From Azoarcus indigens (GTDB lineage Bacteria > Pseudomonadota > Gammaproteobacteria > Burkholderiales > Rhodocyclaceae), in assembly GCF_004361735.1 (NCBI RefSeq), contig NZ_SNVV01000004.1, positions 212,386-276,385 on the forward strand: DNA of 64,000 bases, written 5' to 3'. Both the position numbers and the translations under genes were made by a program. This document shows, piece by piece, positions 51,791-62,473 of the stretch. The notes beneath the pieces are model-generated. The model was not told the origin of the DNA, made no database searches, and was given only the letters and a program-made list of their open reading frames with translations. Position 1 is the stretch's first letter. Each line of letters opens with the position of its first letter.

Positions 51791-53456
51791 AGGAAACCTC
51801 GGCGGCGGGCGGCTGTACCTGCCGCGCGCGGGCGACGGCGGCAGCGAGATCGGTGGCAATGTTGTCCGCCCCCAGCCGCTCGCTGAAGCCGGAGCGCTGC
51901 ACCAGCGAGCCGGGCTGGGGATTGAGGCCGCACAGGATCAGCTCCGCGCCGCGCTTGTGCAGGTTGCGGTGCAGCGTCTGCAAGATGTCTAGGCCGGTGG
52001 TGTCGATGTTGATCACCTTGTCCAGGTCCAGGATCACCACCGCCGGATGCCCATCCTGCATCAGCAGCAGGTTCTCCAGTTTGTTGGCGGCACCGAAGAA
52101 CAGGCTGCCGAACAGGCGGTAGGCGAGGATGCGCGGCGTGCCGTCGCTGGCGTTCCCGCCATCGATCTGGATGCGTTCGATGCGGGTGAGGTCGGACATG
52201 CGGTAGATGAAGAACAGGCTCGCCAGCACCATGCCCAGTTCCACTGCCAGCGTCAGGTCGAACACCACGGTGACGAAGAAGGTGCCGAGCAGGATGGTGC
52301 GGTACTGCACCGAGTAGCGGCGCAGCTCGGCGGGCGCGAAGGCGTGCCATTCGCCCATGTTGATCGCCACCACCACCACGATGGCCGACAGCGTGGCCAG
52401 CGGAATGGCGCTGGCCAGCGGCGCCAGCACCAGCACCACTGCCAGCAGCACCAGCGCGTGGATGGCGCCGGCCACCGGCGTGCGGCCGCCGGTGCGGATG
52501 TTGGTGGCGGTGCGGGCGATGGCGCCGGTGGCGGCGAAGCCGCCGAACAGCGGCGCGGCGATGTTGGCGATGCCCTGCGCCATCAGCTCCTGGTTGGGAT
52601 CGTGGCGGTCGTCGATCTGGCTGTCGGCCACCCGCGCAGACAGCAGCGATTCGATCGCGCCCAGCAGGGCGATGGTGAGCGCGGGCGCGATCAGCTTGCC
52701 CAGGGTGCCGAGGGAGAGCTCGGGCAGGGCGATGGCGGGGAGGTCGCGCGGGATGCCGCCGAAGCGGCTGCCTATGGTGTCCACCGGCAGGCTGAACAGC
52801 GCGTTCAGCGCGGTCATGATCACCAGCGCCGCCAGCGGCCCCGGCATCCGGCGCATCCAGGGCGTGCGGGCGGCGCGCCGGTTCCAGGCCAGCAGCAGCA
52901 GCAGCGAGGCGACGGCGACCGCCACCGTCGGCAGGTGCAGCGTCGGCAAGGCATCGATCAGCGCCTTCATCTTGCCGAAGAACTCGCCTGGCAGATTGGC
53001 GATCTGCAGGCCGAGGAAATCCTTGATCTGGGAGAGGAAGATCACCACCGCGATGCCGTTGGTGAAGCCGATGACGACCGACAGCGGGATGAAGCGGATC
53101 ATGCTGCCGAGGCGGAAGGCGCCCATGGCCAGCAGCATGGCGCCGGACATCATGGTGGCGATCAGCAGGTTCTGCACGCCATAGTCGACGACGATGGCGT
53201 AGATGATGGGGATGAAGGCGCCGGTGGGGCCGCCGATCTGCACCCGCGAGCCGCCGAGCACCGAGATGAGGAAGCCGGCGACGATGGCGGTCCAGATGCC
53301 GGCCGCCGGGCTGAGGCCGGAGGCGATGGCAAAGGCCATGGCCAGCGGCAGCGCAAGTACGCCGACGGTGATGCCGGCCGATAGATCCTGGCTGAAGCTC
53401 GCCCTGCCGTAGCCGGGCAGGGTGTCAAGCAGTCTGGGGCGAAAGGAAATTTTCAT
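51783..53456 (-). CDS. SulP-family anion transporter with STAS domain
   Basis: A 557-residue inner-membrane carrier of the SLC26/SulP family. The membrane part (about 20-420) begins ITVGVLALPLAMAFAIASGL and carries GGSRVQIGGPTGAFIPIIYA and GGFAATGAIARTATNIRTGG, typical of these 14-helix transporters. The C-terminal STAS domain (about 440-550) has VILDLDKVINIDTTGLDIL. Members carry sulfate, bicarbonate or dicarboxylates; the substrate is not set by the visible sequence, and no carbonic anhydrase or sulfate-assimilation gene is adjacent. acyP overlaps its 3' end. Confidence 0.9.
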   Translation of the reverse strand: MKISFRPRLLDTLPGYGRASFSQDLSAGITVGVLALPLAMAFAIASGLSPAAGIWTAIVAGFLISVLGGSRVQIGGPTGAFIPIIYAIVVDYGVQNLLIATMMSGAMLLAMGAFRLGSMIRFIPLSVVIGFTNGIAVVIFLSQIKDFLGLQIANLPGEFFGKMKALIDALPTLHLPTVAVAVASLLLLLAWNRRAARTPWMRRMPGPLAALVIMTALNALFSLPVDTIGSRFGGIPRDLPAIALPELSLGTLGKLIAPALTIALLGAIESLLSARVADSQIDDRHDPNQELMAQGIANIAAPLFGGFAATGAIARTATNIRTGGRTPVAGAIHALVLLAVVLVLAPLASAIPLATLSAIVVVVAINMGEWHAFAPAELRRYSVQYRTILLGTFFVTVVFDLTLAVELGMVLASLFFIYRMSDLTRIERIQIDGGNASDGTPRILAYRLFGSLFFGAANKLENLLLMQDGHPAVVILDLDKVINIDTTGLDILQTLHRNLHKRGAELILCGLNPQPGSLVQRSGFSERLGADNIATDLAAAVARARQVQPPAAEVSYA

Positions 53457-53681
53457 GGCGTCTCCACAGCGGGTTTCCGGTTCGGTGCGTGCCCAGGCGG
53501 GCGGCTGGCGGAAACGCCCGGCCCGGTCGGGTTCGCTGCTGCACGATCCAGCGCTTGGAAGGCGTCAGTGGCATTTCCGGGTTCCGGGGAGACGGATGGG
53601 AAGGAGAGGGACAGGCGTGGAAAAACGAGCGCCCATTGTTCGCCTCGCCGGCCGCCTTGTCCAGCGGCCGGCGGGCGCGGT

Positions 53682-55835
53682 TTACTTCACCCGCATGCCG
53701 GGCGTGGCGCCGCTGTCGGGCGACAGGATGTAGAGGCCGCCGGTGTGGCCCTCCGGATCGGAGGCGGCCAGTACCATGCCCTCGCTCAGGCCGAACTTCA
53801 TCTTGCGTGGCGCGAGGTTGGCCACCATCACGGTCAGCCGGCCGACCAGTGTGGCCGGGTCGTAGGCGGACTTGATGCCGGCGAACACTTGGCGCGGTTT
53901 GGGCGCGCCGGCCTCGTCGGTTTCGCCGATGTCCAGTTGCAGGCGGATCAGCTTGTCGGCGCCCTCCACATGCTGGGCGTCGACGATGCGGGCGATGCGC
54001 AGATCGACCTTGGTGAAGTCGTCGATGCTGATGTGGCCCGCGTCGGCGGCAGCTTTTTCCGCCTTGGCGGCCTTGTCGGCGTTTTCCGCTTTCCCGGTCT
54101 TGGCCGTTGCGGCGGTGGCTGCGGGGGCGGCCGGTGCCAGAGAGTCGCGGTTGGCTTCCAGCAGGGCGTCCACCTGCTTGCGCTCGACCCGCGTCATCAG
54201 GTGCTGATAGGGCTGGATGCGGTGGCCGGCCGGCAGTGCCTGCCAGCCGGCCTGCCAGTTCAGCGGAGCGATGGCGAGGAAGGCTTCGACCTGGGCGGCC
54301 AGCGCCGGCAGCACCGGCTTGAGGTAGAGGGTGAGGTCGCGGAACAGCGTCAGCGCGGTGCTGCAGACTGCATGCAGCTTCGCTTCCTGGCCTTCCTGCT
54401 TGGCCAGTTCCCAGGGCTTGTGGTCGTTCACATACTGGTTGGCGACGTCGGCCAGCCGCATGATTTCGCGCAAGGCGCGGCCGTAGTCGCGTTCCTCGTA
54501 GGCGCGGGCCACTGTCTCGGCCTCGAAGGCGGCCTGGAATTCGGCGGTGGCGGCGGCATCGCTGGCGCCCAGCACGCCGTCGAAGCGCTTGGCGATGAAG
54601 CCAGCGCAGCGGCTGGCGATGTTGACGAACTTGCCGACGAGGTCGGAATTGACCTTGGCGATCATGTCGTCGAGGTTAAGGTCCACGTCTTCCATCGTGC
54701 CGTTGGACTTGCTGGCGAAGTAGTAGCGCAGCCACTCGGCGTTGAGGCCCTGGTCGATGTAGGAGCGGGCGGTGATGAAGGTGCCGCGGCTCTTGGACAT
54801 CTTGGCGCCGTCCACGGTCAGGAAGCCGTTCACGCACAGCTGGCTGGGCGTGCGGTAGCCGGCGAATTGCAGCATGGCCGGCCAGAACAGGGCGTGGAAG
54901 TAGAGGATGTCCTTGCCGATGAAGTGCACCAGCTCGGTGCCGGCGGCCTCGGCGCGGGTGGCCTCGATGAAGTCCTCCACCGCGATGCCGCTCTTGCGGT
55001 CGGCGAGGTTGCGGAAGCTGGCGAAGTAGCCGATGGGCGCGTCCAGCCAGACGTAGAAGTACTTGCCGGGCGCGCCGGGAATCTCGAAGCCGAAGTAGGG
55101 GGCGTCGCGGGAAATGTCCCAATCGGACAGGCGGTTGTCGCCTTCCTCACCCAGCCATTCCTTCATCTTGTTGGCGGCTTCGGCCTGCAGGCGGCGCTGG
55201 CCGGCGGCGTTGCTGCCGCGTGTCCATTCGCGCAGGAAGCTGGCGGCGCGGGGATCGGAGAGGCGGAAGAAGTAGTGTTCCGAGGTCTTCATCACCGGCT
55301 TGGCGCCGGACACCGCCGAGTAGGGGTTCTTCAGCTCGGTGGGCGTGTAGGCGGCGCCGCAGACCTCGCAGTTGTCGCCGTACTGATCGGCTGCGCCGCA
55401 CTTGGGGCACTCGCCCTTGATGAAGCGGTCCGGCAGGAACATTTCCTTGACCGGGTCGTAGAACTGTTCGATGTCGCGGGTTTCGATCAGGCCTGCCTGC
55501 CGCAGCCGGCCGTAGATTTCCTCGGCGTAGGCGCGGTTTTCGGGGCTGTGGGTGGAGTGGTAGTTGTCGAAGGCGACGCCGAAGTCGGTGAAGTCGCGCA
55601 GGTGCTGGGTATGCACCCGGGCGATCAGCTGTTCCGGCGTGATGCCTTCCTTTTCGGCCCGCAGCATGATGGGCGTGCCGTGGGTGTCATCCGCACAGAC
55701 GTAGTGCACCTCGCTGCCGCGCATGCGCTGGAAGCGAACCCAGATGTCGCCCTGGACGTAACCGACCAGGTGACCGAGGTGGATGTCGCCGTTGGCGTAG
55801 GGCAAGGCGTTGGTGACGAGGATCTTGCGGGACAT
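53682..55835 (-). CDS. metG: Methionyl-tRNA synthetase
   Basis: A 717-residue class I synthetase. It has HLGH (19-22), the zinc knuckles [23 protein letters not shown] in [12 protein letters not shown], the anticodon-binding helical domain and, after an Ala/Lys-rich linker (about 585-615), the C-terminal tRNA-binding/dimerisation domain ([20 protein letters not shown]). ATG 55835 is the family start. It follows a terminator for the upstream OmpA-like gene; 225 bp separate it from the SulP gene downstream, where only a T-less GC hairpin (53647-53672) is visible. Confidence 0.98.
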   Translation of the reverse strand: MSRKILVTNALPYANGDIHLGHLVGYVQGDIWVRFQRMRGSEVHYVCADDTHGTPIMLRAEKEGITPEQLIARVHTQHLRDFTDFGVAFDNYHSTHSPENRAYAEEIYGRLRQAGLIETRDIEQFYDPVKEMFLPDRFIKGECPKCGAADQYGDNCEVCGAAYTPTELKNPYSAVSGAKPVMKTSEHYFFRLSDPRAASFLREWTRGSNAAGQRRLQAEAANKMKEWLGEEGDNRLSDWDISRDAPYFGFEIPGAPGKYFYVWLDAPIGYFASFRNLADRKSGIAVEDFIEATRAEAAGTELVHFIGKDILYFHALFWPAMLQFAGYRTPSQLCVNGFLTVDGAKMSKSRGTFITARSYIDQGLNAEWLRYYFASKSNGTMEDVDLNLDDMIAKVNSDLVGKFVNIASRCAGFIAKRFDGVLGASDAAATAEFQAAFEAETVARAYEERDYGRALREIMRLADVANQYVNDHKPWELAKQEGQEAKLHAVCSTALTLFRDLTLYLKPVLPALAAQVEAFLAIAPLNWQAGWQALPAGHRIQPYQHLMTRVERKQVDALLEANRDSLAPAAPAATAATAKTGKAENADKAAKAEKAAADAGHISIDDFTKVDLRIARIVDAQHVEGADKLIRLQLDIGETDEAGAPKPRQVFAGIKSAYDPATLVGRLTVMVANLAPRKMKFGLSEGMVLAASDPEGHTGGLYILSPDSGATPGMRVK

Positions 55836-55872
55836 GATGGGGCCGGGAAACGGGGAAAAGCGCGAGTTTAGC

Positions 55873-55910
55873 AAACGCGCCCGGGCCGCCGGCGGCGGTC
55901 GGGCGCGTTT
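55873..55910 (-). terminator. Terminator of the OmpA-like lipoprotein gene
   Basis: AAACGCGCCC (55873-55882) pairs with GGGCGCGTTT (55901-55910), with a further GC-rich pairing inside. On the minus strand the stem ends in GCGTTTGC. It lies between the OmpA-like gene and metG. Confidence 0.65.
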
Positions 55911-55971
55911 TGTGCGTCCACGTGCCCGCTGCGGCGCGGCCCAGGCCGGCGCCGTGGCGGGCGTGGATGCA

Positions 55972-56568
55972 TCAGGGCATGGCGCGCAGGTAGATCTCCA
56001 CGCGGCGGTTGCGGGCGCGGCCGGGTTCGCGGGCGTTGTCGGCGATCGGCTCGGCTTCGCCCTTGCCGTCGGAGCTCAGGCGTTCCAGCCCCAGGCCCTG
56101 GCTGCGCAGGTATTCGGTGACCGCCTCGGCGCGGGAAATGGAGAGCTTGAGGTTGTACATCTCGCTGCCGATGCTGTCGGTATGGCCGACGACATGGATG
56201 GCGACGCGCGGGTAGGCGGCCAGCGGGGCGACCACTGCGTCCAGCATGCGGGTGAGCGGCTGGCGCGGCACGGCCTTGCCGGAATCGAAGCCATTGCTCA
56301 CCGGGAGCCGCAATTGCAGGCCTTCGGGGGCGGGGCTGATCTCCACGTCGGGCACGCCCTTGAGGGCAGTGGCGAGGTCGGTGCGCAGGGTGTTCCAGTT
56401 GACCGTGCTGGCGCCGTTGGCGGTTGTGGTGGCGGTGCGCGGTGCGCTGCCGGTGCTGGGCGCGGCGCCGCTGCCGCGCGCGGCTTGTGGGTTGCCGGCC
56501 GGCGGTGTGGCGGCGCAGGCGCAGAGCAGCATGGCGAGGCAGGCGGGAAGAAGCTTGGATCGGATCAT
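55972..56568 (-). CDS. OmpA-family peptidoglycan-binding lipoprotein
   Basis: A 198-residue protein with a lipoprotein-like signal ([20 protein letters not shown]; Cys16 or Cys18), an Ala/Thr/Ser-rich linker and a C-terminal OmpA domain (about 75-195). The domain has the peptidoglycan-binding pattern [28 protein letters not shown] and ending [10 protein letters not shown]. Such proteins link the outer membrane to peptidoglycan. It is divergent from apbC, with 188 bp between starts, and monocistronic. Confidence 0.87.
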   Translation of the reverse strand: MIRSKLLPACLAMLLCACAATPPAGNPQAARGSGAAPSTGSAPRTATTTANGASTVNWNTLRTDLATALKGVPDVEISPAPEGLQLRLPVSNGFDSGKAVPRQPLTRMLDAVVAPLAAYPRVAIHVVGHTDSIGSEMYNLKLSISRAEAVTEYLRSQGLGLERLSSDGKGEAEPIADNAREPGRARNRRVEIYLRAMP

Positions 56569-56756
56569 GGTGTCTCGAGTGGTGTTGTGCGTACGGAACA
56601 TTGGCGCGGAAGCCCTTTGCTTACCTTGGCGACCCTTTTTCAGGATAGGTAAAACCCCGCGGCGACGGTGGGTGAGGCGCGGGAAGCGGTCCGGTATGAT
56701 GCGGTCCGTTCCCGCCTGCTTGCTCCCGGGCGGCGCGATTATCGAGGAAAACCGAC

Positions 56757-57848
56757 ATGAGCTTGTCTCAGGAAACCGTAACAGAAGCGCTGAAATCCGT
56801 AATTGATCCAAACACAGGCAAGGACCTGGTGAGCACGCGCTGCATCCGCAATCTCACCGTGTCGGGCGCCGACGTGCGCTTCGAGGTGGAACTGGGCTAT
56901 CCGGCGAGAAGCCAGCACGAGCCCATTCGCGCCCAACTGCAGCAGGCGCTGGCCGGCCTGCCGGGGCTAGGCAAGGTGGATATCGAGGTGCACAGCCGAG
57001 TGGTGGCGCACGCGGTGCAGCAGGGCGTGAAGCTGCTGCCGGGGGTGAAGAACATCGTGGCCGTGTCGTCTGGCAAGGGCGGTGTCGGCAAGAGCACCAC
57101 CGCCGCCAACCTGGCGCTGGCGCTGGCCGCCGAGGGCGCGAGGGTGGGTATCCTGGATGCGGACATCTATGGCCCTTCGCAGCCGCAGATGCTGGGCATA
57201 GGCGGTCGCCGGCCGGAAACCCGCGACGGCAAGACCATGGAGCCGCTTGAGGCGCTCGGCCTGCAGGCGATGTCCATCGGTTTCCTGATCGACACCGACA
57301 CGCCCATGGTGTGGCGTGGCCCGATGGCCACCCAGGCGCTGAACCAGATGCTGAAGGAAACCGCCTGGAAGGACCTGGACTACCTCATCATCGATATGCC
57401 ACCGGGCACCGGCGACATCCAGCTGACGCTGTCGCAGAGCGTGCCGGTGACTGGCGCGGTGATCGTCACCACACCGCAGGACATCGCCCTGCTGGACGCG
57501 CGCAAGGGCCTGAAGATGTTCGAGAAGGTAGGCGTGCCCATTCTCGGCGTGGTCGAGAACATGAGCATGCACATCTGCTCCAAGTGCGGCCACGAAGAGC
57601 ACATCTTCGGGACCGGCGGCGGTCAGAAGCTGTGCGCCGACTACGGCATCCCCTTCCTTGGCGCGCTGCCGCTGGACATCCAGATCCGCCAGGAGGCGGA
57701 TGGCGGCCTGCCGACGGTGGCGGCGGAGCCGGATGGCCGCATCGCCGCCATCTACAAGGAGATCGCGCGCAAGGTCGCGGTGCGCATCGCCGAGAAGGCG
57801 AAGGACATGACGCACAAGTTCCCCAATATCGTCATTCAGAACACCTGA
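56757..57848 (+). CDS. apbC: Iron-sulfur cluster carrier protein ApbC/Mrp
   Basis: A 363-residue P-loop ATPase that receives and delivers Fe-S clusters. It has an N-terminal MIP18/DUF59 domain (about 5-85), the P-loop SSGKGGVGKSTTAANLA (about 104-120), the C-x2-C in HICSKCGHEEHIFG that holds the bridging cluster, and PPGTGDIQLTLSQS. It lies upstream of dcd by 111 bp; the two are commonly neighbours in betaproteobacteria. TATGAT at 56695-56700 may be its -10 box. Confidence 0.95.
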   Translation: MSLSQETVTEALKSVIDPNTGKDLVSTRCIRNLTVSGADVRFEVELGYPARSQHEPIRAQLQQALAGLPGLGKVDIEVHSRVVAHAVQQGVKLLPGVKNIVAVSSGKGGVGKSTTAANLALALAAEGARVGILDADIYGPSQPQMLGIGGRRPETRDGKTMEPLEALGLQAMSIGFLIDTDTPMVWRGPMATQALNQMLKETAWKDLDYLIIDMPPGTGDIQLTLSQSVPVTGAVIVTTPQDIALLDARKGLKMFEKVGVPILGVVENMSMHICSKCGHEEHIFGTGGGQKLCADYGIPFLGALPLDIQIRQEADGGLPTVAAEPDGRIAAIYKEIARKVAVRIAEKAKDMTHKFPNIVIQNT

Positions 57849-57959
57849 TCACCCGCAAGCGGGCAATGCTTGGCAGCCGCTTTCGGTCTGCCGGTCATTG
57901 CCCTACACTACGCGGATTTTTCGCGGCCGCCAGGCCGGCAAGTCAGGAAAGCGCGCCCG

Positions 57960-58526
57960 ATGTCCATCAAGTCCGACAAGTGGATCCGCCGCATGGCGGA
58001 GCAGGAAGGCATGATCGAGCCCTTCGCTCCGGAACTGGTGCGCACCAGCGAGGGCGAGAAGATCGTTTCCTACGGCACCTCGAGCTACGGCTACGATGTG
58101 CGCTGCGCCAACGAATTCAAGATCTTCACCAACATCAACTCCACCATCGTGGACCCGAAGGCCTTCGACGAGCGCAACTTCGTCAATTTCACCGGCGAGG
58201 TCTGCATCATCCCGCCGAACTCCTTCGCCCTGGCCCGTACGGTGGAGTACTTCCGCATCCCGCGCAGCATCCTCACTGTCTGCCTGGGCAAGAGCACTTA
58301 TGCGCGCTGCGGCATCATCGTGAACGTCACACCGCTGGAGCCGGAGTGGGAAGGTCATGTGACGCTGGAGTTCTCGAACACCACGCCGCTGCCGGCGAAG
58401 ATCTACGCCAACGAGGGCGTGGCGCAGATGCTGTTCTTCGAATCGGATGAAGTGTGCGACACCTCCTATCGTGACCGGGGCGGGAAATATCTCGGTCAGA
58501 CCGGTGTCACCCTGCCCAAAATCTGA
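57960..58526 (+). CDS. dcd: dCTP deaminase
   Basis: A 188-residue homotrimeric enzyme that deaminates dCTP to dUTP, the main source of dUMP for thyA in proteobacteria. Recognisable sequence includes [59 protein letters not shown] and the catalytic Glu in that region, with TGVTLPKI at the end. ATG 57960 gives the usual N-terminus. It is 111 bp after apbC and followed by a GC-rich terminator. Confidence 0.97.
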   Translation: MSIKSDKWIRRMAEQEGMIEPFAPELVRTSEGEKIVSYGTSSYGYDVRCANEFKIFTNINSTIVDPKAFDERNFVNFTGEVCIIPPNSFALARTVEYFRIPRSILTVCLGKSTYARCGIIVNVTPLEPEWEGHVTLEFSNTTPLPAKIYANEGVAQMLFFESDEVCDTSYRDRGGKYLGQTGVTLPKI

Positions 58527-58556
58527 CCGGGCAGAGGGGATCAGGAGACAGGATCG

Positions 58557-58578
58557 GGGGGCCGGGTATCCGGCCCCC
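58557..58578 (+). terminator. Terminator of dcd
   Basis: GGGGGCCGG (58557-58565) pairs with CCGGCCCCC (58570-58578) around GTAT and is followed by TTGTGCTTT, so termination is likely. Confidence 0.7.
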
Positions 58579-58664
58579 TTGTGCTTTCCGGTAACGCGAA
58601 AGCAAACATGGGGCGGGTAACATGCCCGCCGGCCTGCAAGGGCACGCCGCTGGAGAACTGAAGG

Positions 58665-60911
58665 ATGCGATTCCACTTTCCCATCATCATCATCGACGAG
58701 GACTTCCGCTCGGAGAACACCTCCGGGCTGGGTATCCGCGCGCTAGCGAAGGCCATCGGCGATGAAGGCATGGAAGTGCTGGGGGTGACGAGCTACGGCG
58801 ACCTCACCTCGTTTGCCCAGCAGCAGAGCAGGGGCTCTGCCTTCATCCTGTCGATAGACGACGAGGAGTTCTCCTCGCCGGAGGCCTCGGCCAAGGCGAT
58901 CGCCGACCTGCGCGCCTTCGTCGAAGAGATCCGCTTCCGCAACGCCGACATTCCCATCTTCCTCTACGGTGAAACGCGCACCAGCCGCCACATCCCCAAC
59001 GATGTGCTGCGGGAGATGCACGGCTTCATCCACATGTTCGAGGACACACCGGAATTCGTCGCCCGCTACATCGTGCGCGAGGCCAAGAATTACCTCGAGT
59101 GCCTGCCGCCGCCGTTCTTCCGCGCGCTGACCCACTATGCCGCCGACGGCTCCTACTCCTGGCACTGCCCCGGTCACTCCGGCGGCGTCGCCTTCCTGAA
59201 GAGCCCGGTCGGCCATATGTTCCACCAGTTCTTCGGCGAGAACATGCTGCGGGCGGATGTCTGCAATGCGGTGGACGAGCTCGGCCAGCTGCTGGACCAC
59301 ACCGGCCCGGTGGCCGCCTCCGAGCGCAACGCAGCGCGTATCTTCAACTGCGACCACCTGTACTTTGTCACCAACGGCACCTCCACCTCGAACAAGATGG
59401 TGTGGCATACCACGGTGGCGCCGGGCGACATCGTGGTGGTGGACCGCAACTGCCACAAATCCATCCTCCACTCCATCATCATGACCGGCGCGGTGCCTGT
59501 GTTCCTGACGCCGACGCGCAACCACTACGGCATCATCGGCCCGATCCCGCTGCAGGAGTTCTCGATGGAGAACATCCAGAAGAAGATCGAGGCCAACCCC
59601 TTCGCCCGCGAGGCCAAGAGCAAGAAGCCGCGCATTCTCACCATCACCCAGTCCACTTACGACGGCGTGGTGTACAACGTCGAGACCATCAAGGAGATGC
59701 TCGACGGCCGGATAGACACCCTGCACTTCGATGAAGCTTGGCTGCCGCACGCCGCCTTCCACGACTTCTATGGCGACTACCACGCCATCGGCGCTGACCG
59801 CCCGCGCTGCAAGGAGTCCATGGTGTTCTCCACCCAGTCCACCCACAAGCTGCTGGCCGGCCTCAGCCAGGCCTCGCAGATCCTGGTGCAGGACTCGCAG
59901 ACCCGCATGCTGGACCGCGACATCTTCAACGAGGCCTACCTGATGCATACCTCGACCTCGCCGCAGTACGCGATCATCGCTTCCTGCGACGTGGCGGCGG
60001 CGATGATGGAGCCGCCGGGCGGTCCCGCGCTGGTGGAGGAGTCGCTGATGGAGGCGGTCGAGTTCCGCCGCGCGATGCGCAAGGTGGACGCCGAGTTTGG
60101 CTCCGAGGACTGGTGGTTCAAGGTCTGGGGGCCGGACTACCTCGCCGAGGAAGGCCTGGGCGAACGCGAGGACTGGATGCTCAACGCCGGCGAGCGCTGG
60201 CATGGCTTCGGCGATCTCAGCCCCGGCTTCAACATGCTGGACCCGATCAAGGCCACCATCATCACCCCGGGGCTGGACATGGATGGCGACTTCGCCGACC
60301 ACACCGGCATCCCGGCCGCCATCGTCACCAAGTACCTGGCCGAGCACGGCATCATCGTCGAGAAGACCGGCCTGTACTCCTTCTTCATCATGTTCACCAT
60401 CGGCATCACCAAGGGGCGCTGGAACACGCTGGTGACCGAGTTGCAGCAGTTCAAGGACGACTACGACCGCAACCAGCCGCTGTGGCGGGTGATGCCGGAC
60501 TTCATCGCCAAGCATCCGCGCTATGAAAAGGTCGGCCTGAAGGATCTCTGCGCCCAGATCCACAGCTTCTACAAGGCACACGACGTGGCACGGCTCACCA
60601 CCGAGATGTACCTGTCGGACATGGTGCCGGCGATGAAGCCGGCGGATGCCTTTGCCAAGATGGCGCACCGCGAGATCGAGCGAGTGTTCATCGACGAGCT
60701 CGAAGGCCGGGTCACCGCGATGCTGGTGACGCCCTACCCCCCGGGCATCCCGCTATTGATCCCAGGCGAGCGCTTCAACGCGACCATCGTCCGCTACCTG
60801 CGGTTCGCGCGCGACTTCAACGCCCGTTTCCCCGGCTTCGAGACCGACATCCACGGTCTGGTGAAGGGCGAGGACGGCCGCTACGCGGTGGATTGCGTCC
60901 GCGCCGACTGA
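58665..60911 (+). CDS. Orn/Lys/Arg decarboxylase (PLP fold I)
   Basis: A 748-residue decarboxylase of the large inducible type (AdiA/LdcI/SpeF group). The N-terminal wing (about 5-135) resembles a receiver fold. The PLP core has HCPGHSGGVAFLKSPVG (about 167-183), TNGTSTSNKM, the pyridine-binding Asp356 in LHFDEAWLPHAAFH and Lys395 in FSTQSTHKLLAG, which forms the Schiff base. The C-terminal domain follows. DEAW resembles arginine decarboxylase AdiA more than LdcI (DSAW), but the substrate is not certain. No antiporter gene is adjacent, so an acid-resistance pair is not evident. Confidence 0.88.
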   Translation: MRFHFPIIIIDEDFRSENTSGLGIRALAKAIGDEGMEVLGVTSYGDLTSFAQQQSRGSAFILSIDDEEFSSPEASAKAIADLRAFVEEIRFRNADIPIFLYGETRTSRHIPNDVLREMHGFIHMFEDTPEFVARYIVREAKNYLECLPPPFFRALTHYAADGSYSWHCPGHSGGVAFLKSPVGHMFHQFFGENMLRADVCNAVDELGQLLDHTGPVAASERNAARIFNCDHLYFVTNGTSTSNKMVWHTTVAPGDIVVVDRNCHKSILHSIIMTGAVPVFLTPTRNHYGIIGPIPLQEFSMENIQKKIEANPFAREAKSKKPRILTITQSTYDGVVYNVETIKEMLDGRIDTLHFDEAWLPHAAFHDFYGDYHAIGADRPRCKESMVFSTQSTHKLLAGLSQASQILVQDSQTRMLDRDIFNEAYLMHTSTSPQYAIIASCDVAAAMMEPPGGPALVEESLMEAVEFRRAMRKVDAEFGSEDWWFKVWGPDYLAEEGLGEREDWMLNAGERWHGFGDLSPGFNMLDPIKATIITPGLDMDGDFADHTGIPAAIVTKYLAEHGIIVEKTGLYSFFIMFTIGITKGRWNTLVTELQQFKDDYDRNQPLWRVMPDFIAKHPRYEKVGLKDLCAQIHSFYKAHDVARLTTEMYLSDMVPAMKPADAFAKMAHREIERVFIDELEGRVTAMLVTPYPPGIPLLIPGERFNATIVRYLRFARDFNARFPGFETDIHGLVKGEDGRYAVDCVRAD

Positions 60912-60932
60912 ACGGCCGTTCGCTCCCAAGAA

Positions 60933-60956
60933 AAAGGGCCGCAAGTGCGGCCCTTT
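60933..60956. terminator. Bidirectional terminator between decarboxylase and folA
   Basis: AAAGGGCCGC (60933-60942) pairs perfectly with GCGGCCCTTT (60947-60956) around a 4-nt loop, with A- and T-rich flanks. It serves the two convergent genes. Confidence 0.88.
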
Positions 60957-61001
60957 CTTGTTTGCTCCCGAGCGTTTCCTGCAGGTGCGTGGGATGACGC
61001 G

Positions 61002-61502
61002 TCAGCCCTTGCGCTGATACTCGACGATGTCGAAGGCGAACTCGTTGTCCGCATCCGCTGGGATGTATTCGCGGCTCAACTCTATATAGGCAGTGCGGTC
61101 CAGGGCCGGAAAATGCGCGTCGCCTTCGACGTCCGCCTGCACTTCGGTGAGGATCAGGCGCTGAGCCTGATCCAGCAACTGCAGGTACAACTGCGCGCCG
61201 CCGATCACGAACAGGGTCTGATCTGCCGGCACCGCGGCAATGGCGGCTTCCGGGCTGGGGAAGAGTTCGGCGCCCTGGGCCCGGTAGCCGGCGTCGCGGG
61301 TGACCACCAGATTGCGCCGGCCGGGCAGGGGGCGGCCCAGCGACTCCCAGGTCTTGCGCCCCATCAGGATCGGGTGCCCCAGCGTTCTGGCCTTGAACCG
61401 TGCCAGATCCGTCTTCAGGCGCCAGGGCAGGGTATTGTTCCGGCCGATGACACCGTTGCGGGCAACCGCGGCCAGCAGCACGACCTCCGCTTCTCTCGTC
61501 AT
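61002..61502 (-). CDS. folA: Dihydrofolate reductase
   Basis: A 166-residue NADPH enzyme regenerating tetrahydrofolate. It shows [20 protein letters not shown] (substrate-binding, with the conserved Asp position within LKTDLARFK), [20 protein letters not shown], and [13 protein letters not shown]. The start at ATG 61502 overlaps the thyA stop (ATGA), so thyA and folA are co-translated, matching their metabolic link: thymidylate synthase makes dihydrofolate, which FolA reduces. Confidence 0.97.
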   Translation of the reverse strand: MTREAEVVLLAAVARNGVIGRNNTLPWRLKTDLARFKARTLGHPILMGRKTWESLGRPLPGRRNLVVTRDAGYRAQGAELFPSPEAAIAAVPADQTLFVIGGAQLYLQLLDQAQRLILTEVQADVEGDAHFPALDRTAYIELSREYIPADADNEFAFDIVEYQRKG

Positions 61503-62293
61503 ACCGCCACCGGTGCCTTGATGTGAGGGTGAGGATCGTAGCCTTCCAGCACGAAGTCCTCGTAGTGGAAGGCAAAGATATCCCTGTTCTCCGTCGCAAT
61601 GCGCAGTGTGGGCAAGGCGCGTGGCTCCCGGCTCAACTGTTCCCGGGCCTGCTCCAGGTGGTTGAGATACAGGTGGCAGTCGCCGCCCGTCCATACGAAA
61701 TCGCCGGGCGCCAGATCGCAGGCCTGCGCAACCATATGCGTCAGCAAGGCGTAGGAGGCAATGTTGAAGGGCACGCCGAGGAAAATGTCCGCGCTGCGCT
61801 GATACAACTGGCAGGATAGCCGGCCGTTGGCCACATAGAACTGGAACAGCGCGTGGCAGGGCGGCAGCGCCATGCCTTCCACCTCGCCGGGATTCCAGGC
61901 GGAGACGATGTGGCGGCGGGAGTCCGGATTGCGCTTGATGCCCTCGATCAGGCGGGCGATCTGGTCGATGCTACGCCCGTCGCTTGTCTCCCAGCGTCGC
62001 CACTGCTTGCCATAGACGGGGCCGAGGTCGCCGTTCTCATCCGCCCATTCGTCCCAGATGGAGACGCCGTTGTCCTTCAGGTAGCGGATATTGGTATCGC
62101 CCCGCAGGAACCACAGCAGTTCGTAGACGATGGAGCGGGTGTGCAGCTTCTTCGTCGTCAGCAGGGGAAAACCGTCTTCCAGGTGGAAGCGCATCTGCCA
62201 GCCAAAGACCGATAGCGTGCCGGTGCCGGTTCTATCGGTCTTGCGATCGCCGTGCTCCAGCACATGACGCATCAGTTCAAGGTATTGCTTCAT
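61499..62293 (-). CDS. thyA: Thymidylate synthase
   Basis: A 264-residue homodimeric enzyme methylating dUMP to dTMP with methylene-tetrahydrofolate. The length equals E. coli ThyA. It has [40 protein letters not shown], the catalytic Cys in [13 protein letters not shown], and [20 protein letters not shown]. It is the first gene of thyA-folA and divergent from the PilZ-like gene. Confidence 0.98.
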   Translation of the reverse strand: MKQYLELMRHVLEHGDRKTDRTGTGTLSVFGWQMRFHLEDGFPLLTTKKLHTRSIVYELLWFLRGDTNIRYLKDNGVSIWDEWADENGDLGPVYGKQWRRWETSDGRSIDQIARLIEGIKRNPDSRRHIVSAWNPGEVEGMALPPCHALFQFYVANGRLSCQLYQRSADIFLGVPFNIASYALLTHMVAQACDLAPGDFVWTGGDCHLYLNHLEQAREQLSREPRALPTLRIATENRDIFAFHYEDFVLEGYDPHPHIKAPVAV

Positions 62294-62473
62294 CGCATCG
62301 CCCGACCAAAACGGCGATTCTACCTCCGCTCGTGTGCCGCTGACCGAGCGTCCCGGGGACTGCAGATCGTGGACCGTCCCTCTCTATGCGAGGGCCATGT
62401 GCTACTCTCCCGCGACGGAGAGGGCCGGCGGCTTGGCGGCCCGGGCGGTGCAAGCTGGGGGATGGAGGGGGCG

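Noticed and set aside
53457..53681. Possible short gene between metG and the SulP gene
   Set aside because: Short frames on both strands lack ribosome sites and protein-like sequence; only a GC hairpin without a T-run (53647-53672) is visible.
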